From positions 1 to 34,000 of IMG/VR virus record IMGVR_UViG_3300020165_000078: 34,000 nucleotides of DNA, one strand, 5' to 3'. This document shows, piece after piece, positions 31,643 through 34,000 of this stretch. How positions within the stretch are numbered: position 1 is the stretch's first letter; each line of letters opens with the position of its first letter. The notes beneath the pieces are model-generated. The model had not been told where the DNA came from. It worked only from the letters and a program-made list of their open reading frames with translations, and searched no databases. The translations under genes and the position numbers were made by a program. Source of the DNA: a virus.

Positions 31643-31957
31643 TTATAACCAAGGTTTTTCCATACCTACATCCATAGGTACTTTCATATTATCTATAAAT
31701 TCTTGTAAATGTAATTTATGATTTTGATGCACAGGATGAGATTCTACCCAACCAATAACTTGCTCTTCAGTTATATCTTCAAAAACCGTAAAACTATCTT
31801 CATTTAATTCTACCTTAACGTTGCCTATACTATTATGTGTATAATCACCATCTACAGCTACAACCTCAAACTCAACCTCTTTTATAACGTTAGTTAAGTT
31901 TTGAAAGCTAGGCGCACCTTTTAAGTGCAGTATGTTAGTACTATAAGTTATTGCCAT
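31643..31957 (-). CDS. Small fibre-region accessory protein
   Basis: A 104-residue protein starting MAITYSTNILHLKGAPSF, with an EFEVVAVDGDYTHNSIGN segment (about residues 29-46) and EDITEEQVIGWVESHP (57-72). I recall small proteins of this pattern beside fibre genes in marine phages, with a DUF but no known role. Its start lies within the last 17 bases of the upstream fibre gene, so it is translationally linked to it. It may help the fibre fold or attach; this is inference from position. Confidence 0.68.
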   Translation of the reverse strand: MAITYSTNILHLKGAPSFQNLTNVIKEVEFEVVAVDGDYTHNSIGNVKVELNEDSFTVFEDITEEQVIGWVESHPVHQNHKLHLQEFIDNMKVPMDVGMEKPWL

Positions 31958-34000
31958 CTTTTATTAATTTTTTTAGTTCATTTATTTGTTGTTGCTGATC
32001 CTTAACGGCTTCTATTAAATAACCTACTAAGTTACCATAAGATACTCCTAAAGTTCCGTTTGTTTCACTAACAAGTTCAGGTGCTACTTTTTGCATTTCT
32101 TGAGCTATTACACCAGAGCTAGGTAAACCAGTATCTTTTCTATCAAAACTAACACCTCTCATTTCTAAAACCTTAGAACCATCTAAAGTTTTTATATTTT
32201 CTTTTAATTTTTTGTCTGAAAAAGCAACAACATCATTGTTAAACGTTGCTTTACCAGCTGCAGACATGTCTAGGGTAAGAGCGGTAACAGTGGTTCCACC
32301 ATCATTACCTTCGAAAATCATATCTTTATTTGATACTGAGCTTGTTATAGTGAAGTTTGAAGAAGCCATATTAATAACACCTACTTGAGTGCCATTAGCT
32401 TTAAACCTAACATCAAAACCAGCAGAGTCTAAAACAATATCACTTCCCGCGTCAAATATTATGTCGTCAGGGGCATCTATAGTTAAAAGACCTGCTCCAG
32501 ATTCTCTAAACTCAATATGATTAGCGCCATCCGCTGAAAGATTTATTTGTCCATTATCAAATGTAGCATCTCCAGTTGCAAATAAATACACTCCGCTAGC
32601 ATCATCTATGTCTATTCTTGTACCATTTATACCTCCAGCTTCTAAGCTTAAAACATCTCCTTGAGAGTATACGTTTTGCGTTGAAAGGCTTCTAGACAAC
32701 ATTAAGGTTGCGTGGTTCCTGTCGTTAGCATAAATATCAAGAAGAGTATCGTTTGCCGTTATTGTAGGTGCGGTTGAAGTAGCTGTTGTAACTATCGTAG
32801 ACACGGAGTCAAACTCGTAATTACTCTCTAAGTAAACACCACCACTTCCACTTGTCATACCATCTAGTTTTATCCAAATTTCGGTACTACCACCATTACT
32901 AGGGTTTACAGCTGCTACAGCCAGTAATTTTGAACCATTATATCTTACCCCTGGCTTTCTAAGTATGTGTTGATAAAAACCATACCCAGCAGTATTAATT
33001 AAATACTCATCCCTCATATTAGTGTTGTCACCTGTACAATGAACAGCTAAGGTTACTGTAGAAGGTGAACCTCCGTGAGACGACATAATTTTATACCACT
33101 GGTCATTAGGATTTGCTGATGAAGTTCTAGTGAAAGAAACTATATGATCTGGATTAGAATAATGAGATCCTGAGTTTTGATCAACACCATTAACTGTTAA
33201 TGTACTGCAGTTTATAGTAGAGTCAAAATCAACATTTCCATAAAAGTCATGTGTATTAGCAACTATGTCGTTTGAGTAAGATAAACGTTTATTGTACTCT
33301 GTAAAATCAGTATCAGGTTCGCTAGCAAAAGCAGTATCATTACCAATAATAGTGTTACTCCAAACAATACCACTACCTGTATACCCAAGTACCGTATAAT
33401 AAGGCCTACTGTAATTAGAGGTCACTTTATGGTACATGTTAATTAAGTTGTTAGTACTATCAAAAAGAAATTCTATATTTGCAGCTGATAACTCTCTTTC
33501 ACCGTAACTACGTATGTTTACGTTAACTCTACCGTTGTTACTTTGAAATTTATAAGAGAAATAAACTTCTCCGTGCAATTGCTGGCCACTTGTATCTCCA
33601 GCTTCGCTTATTACTATTTTAGCATTTGCAAAAGCAAAAGCATTTCCTCTAGGAAAGCTACAAACTTTTTGCCATTGATTAGTGTATGTTCCACCATCAG
33701 TATAAACTCCATATGCAGAATAAAACCCTTGCTCTGACCTAGTTCTACCACCAACATGTAATTTATCCGTAGGTGATGTACCATTTATTTTTATACTACC
33801 AGTTGATTGATCTATATGGAATCTTGTATTAGCATTACTTCCTTCCCATATTGAAAAACCAGATCCTTCATTTGAATTTAAATCAAACACTACGTTGTTG
33901 CTATCTGTATCTTCCAGTCTTATTCTAGCACTACCTGAATTTTTAACATGTATATTTGCTGCTGCTGTGTTTGCTAAACTTGAATCCCCTACGAAAAGAT
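31941..34000 (-). CDS. Tail fibre with C-terminal S74 self-cleaving chaperone domain (5' part outside window)
   Basis: The reading frame is open to the window edge, so this is the 3' part of a longer gene: at least 685 residues, with no start visible; the GTG at 33890 is internal. Most of it is beta-rich, repetitive and Ser/Asn/Thr/Gly-rich (for example ASNFTITSSV), like trimeric fibres or spikes. The C-terminal ~90 residues are an S74 intramolecular chaperone: FSDKKLKENIKTLDG, then GVIAQEMQKVAPELV and a coiled coil ending KKLIKDGNN. In this family the domain assists trimerisation and cuts itself off just before the Ser of FSDKK, via a Ser-Lys pair. The protein is a receptor-binding fibre (inference). 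It is the first gene of the window in transcription order. Confidence 0.85.
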   Translation of the reverse strand, partial: LFVGDSSLANTAAANIHVKNSGSARIRLEDTDSNNVVFDLNSNEGSGFSIWEGSNANTRFHIDQSTGSIKINGTSPTDKLHVGGRTRSEQGFYSAYGVYTDGGTYTNQWQKVCSFPRGNAFAFANAKIVISEAGDTSGQQLHGEVYFSYKFQSNNGRVNVNIRSYGERELSAANIEFLFDSTNNLINMYHKVTSNYSRPYYTVLGYTGSGIVWSNTIIGNDTAFASEPDTDFTEYNKRLSYSNDIVANTHDFYGNVDFDSTINCSTLTVNGVDQNSGSHYSNPDHIVSFTRTSSANPNDQWYKIMSSHGGSPSTVTLAVHCTGDNTNMRDEYLINTAGYGFYQHILRKPGVRYNGSKLLAVAAVNPSNGGSTEIWIKLDGMTSGSGGVYLESNYEFDSVSTIVTTATSTAPTITANDTLLDIYANDRNHATLMLSRSLSTQNVYSQGDVLSLEAGGINGTRIDIDDASGVYLFATGDATFDNGQINLSADGANHIEFRESGAGLLTIDAPDDIIFDAGSDIVLDSAGFDVRFKANGTQVGVINMASSNFTITSSVSNKDMIFEGNDGGTTVTALTLDMSAAGKATFNNDVVAFSDKKLKENIKTLDGSKVLEMRGVSFDRKDTGLPSSGVIAQEMQKVAPELVSETNGTLGVSYGNLVGYLIEAVKDQQQQINELKKLIKDGNNL

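Noticed and set aside
1-34000. tRNA genes, CRISPR arrays, insertion sequences or attachment sites
   Set aside because: No cloverleaf-like segments, repeat-spacer arrays, inverted-repeat-flanked transposases or integrase genes were seen; almost all bases belong to virion or lysis genes.

Overview
The window is one continuous block of late (virion and lysis) genes from a double-stranded DNA tailed bacteriophage. Every convincing gene lies on the minus strand, so the transcription order runs from position 34000 down to position 1. Genes are packed with gaps of 0-75 bases or short ATGA/TAATG overlaps, and no stretch above about 100 bases is gene-free. There is a large terminase, a portal with a long C-terminal helical tail, a scaffold and a capsid protein. 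No tape measure, sheath or tail-tube genes are present. This fits a short-tailed (podovirus-type) phage, and the gene set recalls crAss-like and related marine phages. That placement rests on recalled family features, not on a search.

The host is most likely a marine member of the Bacteroidetes (flavobacterial type). DNA is AT-rich (28-38% G+C in the lines I counted, outside one patch). The starts I read lack an obvious Shine-Dalgarno sequence and sit behind A/T-rich leaders, as is typical of Bacteroidetes. A secreted protein (1399-1713) has a signal peptide ending in Tyr-Ser-Gln, a common Bacteroidetes style.

Layout in transcription order: (1) 34000-29202, fibre/adhesin module: a fibre with an S74-type self-cleaving chaperone end (5' part outside the window), a small accessory protein, a 670-residue VWA-domain protein and a small unknown. 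(2) 29163-27864, small genes, including a tandem GroES-like-fold candidate and a probable small terminase. (3) 27864-20563, packaging and head: TerL, portal, scaffold, major capsid protein. (4) 20487-11252, connector and tail: a conserved unknown, two adaptor/ring candidates, a 1477-residue tail hub/stabilisation candidate and beta-rich tail proteins. (5) 11217-2015, three consecutive candidate ejection proteins, the last being a 2434-residue giant with a zincin motif and an embedded HAD phosphatase-like domain. (6) 1998-116, lysis and small basic genes: holin-like membrane protein, secreted thioredoxin-fold protein with both active-site cysteines replaced, M15 peptidase endolysin and three small proteins, ending at a strong hairpin terminator (84-109).

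Most noteworthy: the giant protein with five [Q/R]FS[R/K] motifs at apparent domain junctions, two of them bracketing the HAD domain; a sharply bounded GC-rich patch (about 47% G+C) over the ATPase core of the terminase gene; the Asn-substituted thioredoxin in the lysis region; and the VWA domain in a putative fibre protein.
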